The notes under the pieces: generated by a model
The model's input: the letters and a program-made list of their open reading frames with translations, nothing else
The model's database searches: none
What the model was told of the DNA's origin: nothing
Assembly: GCF_044803115.1 (NCBI RefSeq)
Contig: NZ_CP085224.1
Coordinates: 806,001 to 870,000, forward strand
Direction: 5' to 3'
DNA from: Caenispirillum salinarum_A
Lineage (GTDB): Bacteria > Pseudomonadota > Alphaproteobacteria > Rhodospirillales > Rhodospirillaceae
Length of the DNA stretch: 64,000 nt
Made by a program: the position numbers and the translations under genes
Shown: positions 62,550-64,000 of the stretch, one piece after another
How positions within the stretch are numbered: the first letter of the stretch is position 1
How the letters are laid out: each line of letters starts with the position of its first letter

Positions 62550-63059
62550 TCAGGCGCCGGAGTCTCCCGGCGTCCCCAGGCGCTTGTCCTGGCTGCGCTT
62601 GACCACCGACACGCCCAGCACCGCCAGCGCCACGCCCCAGATGGGCGCGGTGTTGACCAGCGCGGAGATGACGCCCGGCGCCAGTTCGGGCTCGGCCACC
62701 ACGGTGTAGGCGGCCGCGCCCATGGTCGCCACCCACGAGACGGCGACGGCATAGCCGAACGTCGGCCGCCAGCGCCGCACATAGGCGTCGCCGCTGGAGA
62801 TCTCGGCGCGGAAGGTGCGGTTGATCTCGCGGATCTTGGTCTGCACCTCGCGGCTTTCGATCTCCATCATGCGCTCGGTATGATGATTGGCGGCGGCGAT
62901 CTGCTCGGGCGTGATCTGACGGCCGCTGATGGCCTTCTCCACATCGCCGACGGCGGCGCTGGCGGCCTTGGCGACGGGGTTGTCGATGGCGTCCAGGCCC
63001 AGGCCCACCGCCTTCAGAAGAAGCGGCAGGCCGATCTGTGCCAGAAGGGCGGGCAGCAT
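62550..63059 (-). CDS. 3TM holin-like protein
   Basis: 169 residues. A hydrophobic N-terminal segment (MLPALLAQIGLPLLLKAVGLGL) is followed by a charged coil with MMEIESREVQTKIREINRTFRAE, then RRWRPTFGYAVAVSWVATMGAAAYTV and GVALAVLGVSVVKRSQDKR. This matches the three-membrane-segment phage holin type (Holin_3TMS). Encoded five bases after the cell-wall hydrolase gene. Confidence 0.8.
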   Translation of the reverse strand: MLPALLAQIGLPLLLKAVGLGLDAIDNPVAKAASAAVGDVEKAISGRQITPEQIAAANHHTERMMEIESREVQTKIREINRTFRAEISSGDAYVRRWRPTFGYAVAVSWVATMGAAAYTVVAEPELAPGVISALVNTAPIWGVALAVLGVSVVKRSQDKRLGTPGDSGA

Positions 63060-63064
63060 GGCGG

Positions 63065-63652
63065 TTACTCCACGTCGTTGTAGAAGAGGTGGCGGCCGAT
63101 TTCCGCACACGGAATCAACCGCCACGCCCAGGGCGGATGGATGCCGCGGGCGTGGTAGTGGGTGGCGCCGCCGGTGGGGTCGGGCAGACGCCCGGCCAGC
63201 GCCCGGCGCGCGATGCGCAGGCATGCGGCGAAGGCGGCGTCGCGCGGGGTGACCTTCAGCAGCTTGTCGCGGTTGGGGTCGCCGTGGTTCCAGCACGAGA
63301 ACTGCCAGGGCTTGTGACAGACCTCCACGACGCTGCCGCCCCACCAGTAGCCGCCGGGCCGCGCCAGCGAGCGGGCGACGCGGTTGAGCACGACGCAGGC
63401 GACGGCCTCCTTGCCGCGCACAGGCTCGCCGCGGGCCTCGCCCCAGAGGGTGCGGGCCAGCACGTCCACCGCTTCGTCCGAGGGCGGCGGTGTCGACGCG
63501 ACGGAGGTCGGCGGCTTGGGTGGAGGAGGCGGAACGGGCGCGGGCGCGGGCGCGAGGACGGCGGCGACGGCGGGCGCCGGGGCGTCGTCCGTCTCGGCCA
63601 TGGCGGCGAGCGCGGCGCAGGCGTTGTGCCAGCGGCTCTTGCGGCGGCTCAT
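63065..63652 (-). CDS. SleB-type cell-wall hydrolase (endolysin-like)
   Basis: 195 residues. The N-terminal 60 residues are Ala/Pro-rich and lack a signal peptide. The C-terminal Hydrolase_2 domain contains LARTLWGEARGEPVRGKEAVACVVLNR, WQFSCWNHGDPNRDK, ALAGRLPDPTGGATHYHARG and EIGRHLFY. Probably cleaves peptidoglycan, with the Glu of GEARGE as catalytic acid. Without an export signal it would need the neighbouring holin. Overlaps the upstream gene (ATGA). Confidence 0.85.
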   Translation of the reverse strand: MSRRKSRWHNACAALAAMAETDDAPAPAVAAVLAPAPAPVPPPPPKPPTSVASTPPPSDEAVDVLARTLWGEARGEPVRGKEAVACVVLNRVARSLARPGGYWWGGSVVEVCHKPWQFSCWNHGDPNRDKLLKVTPRDAAFAACLRIARRALAGRLPDPTGGATHYHARGIHPPWAWRLIPCAEIGRHLFYNDVE

Positions 63653-63966
63653 GGGCGGCCTCCCGCCACGCTCGCGGCCGTGGCCTGGACCTGCACGCCG
63701 TCGAGCTTCTTCTCGATGCGCTCCAGGTGGGTGGTCAGGCGCTTTTCGGTGTCGCGCAGATGGCCGAGGGAGGCATAGGACTGCGCCACCTCCAGCTTGT
63801 AGGCGGCAAGGCCCTCGCGCACCTGCGCGATGCCGCGCTCGAAGCAGCGGCGATTGTCCTCGGTGGCGGCATCGGCGTCGCGCCGGTTGCGCCAGACGAG
63901 CCAGAACAGCCCGCCCAGCGCCGGCAACTCGACGGCGCTGATCCACCACATGATGTCCATCACCAT
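63649..63966 (-). CDS. Small membrane protein with coiled coil (lysis-group)
   Basis: 105 residues. N-terminal membrane segment MDIMWWISAVELPALGGLFWLVW, then a positive stretch and a long coiled coil (YASLGHLRDTEKRLTTHLERIEKKLDGV). Stop overlaps the start of the hydrolase gene. Similar small proteins occur in phage and gene-transfer-agent lysis groups. Further genes of the element may lie beyond the window. Confidence 0.65.
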   Translation of the reverse strand: MVMDIMWWISAVELPALGGLFWLVWRNRRDADAATEDNRRCFERGIAQVREGLAAYKLEVAQSYASLGHLRDTEKRLTTHLERIEKKLDGVQVQATAASVAGGRP

Positions 63967-64000
63967 GGGGGTCTCCTGTGGGTTTTCGATTGGGTGCGCG

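Overview
The window is GC-rich, gene-dense DNA from an alphaproteobacterium, most likely a Rhodospirillales-type organism. Evidence for this: a complete set of diagnostic ethylmalonyl-CoA pathway genes, a DivL pseudokinase (CtrA cell-cycle pathway) with tyrosine at the phospho-acceptor position, a PetP/PetR-like regulator pair, a phasin of the alphaproteobacterial type, and a periplasmic Sox thiosulfate-oxidation system. This placement is inference from gene content; no 16S rRNA or tRNA gene was seen.

Layout. 0-3.2 kb: thrS, infC (apparent AUA start) and a small CheZ-like protein. 3.2-3.95 kb: non-coding DNA holding a three-copy structured repeat. 3.95-9.3 kb: ethylmalonyl-CoA pathway genes mcd and ccr divergent from ecm. 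9.3-11.35 kb: an IS110-family element with a structured 5' leader, followed by a HEPN/MNT pair. 11.4-14 kb: KefB-type antiporter and UspA. 14.1-17.4 kb: two small enzymes or barrels and a cobalt/nickel uptake operon (DUF4198, CbiM, NikL-like) under a cobalamin riboswitch. 17.5-18.8 kb: two poorly known genes and an Rrf2 regulator. 18.85-26.8 kb: sox cluster (soxS-like; soxXYZAB; antisense dsrE; soxCD). 26.9-33.2 kb: dioxygenase, tail-anchored peptide, adenine deaminase, EF-hand protein, a tandem paralogue pair and a PAP2 phosphatase. 33.3-42.3 kb: minus-strand housekeeping block (ychF, pth, rplY, PIN remnant, prs, lipoprotein, pgeF, midA-like, lgt, hldD). 42.5-47.5 kb: ubiK-like, histidine kinase, YbjN-like, proC, TetR-like, phasin. 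47.6-48.2 kb: a duplicated 231-bp unit carrying a structured leader and a 30-codon ORF. 48.3-57.1 kb: tRNA-binding protein, secreted MetX-like hydrolase, EnvZ/OmpR(PetR)/MarR(PetP), ilvE, divL, lipoprotein. 57.2-62 kb: SAF-domain oxidoreductase, DHH phosphoesterase, AI-2E family transporter, zapE. 62.2-64 kb: minus-strand holin/cell-wall hydrolase genes that look like the edge of a prophage or similar element.

How it fits together. The metabolism suggested is acetyl-CoA assimilation through crotonyl-CoA and ethylmalonyl-CoA, with a cobalamin-dependent mutase. It is accompanied by B12-regulated cobalt uptake, a PHA-granule phasin, and lithotrophic electrons from thiosulfate via Sox including SoxCD.

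The least explained DNA is the tandem leader/small-ORF unit at 47.6-48.2 kb, the covarying repeat at 3.2-3.95 kb, the putative IS110 guide RNA at about 9.36-9.45 kb and the stacked hairpins ahead of the adenine deaminase gene.
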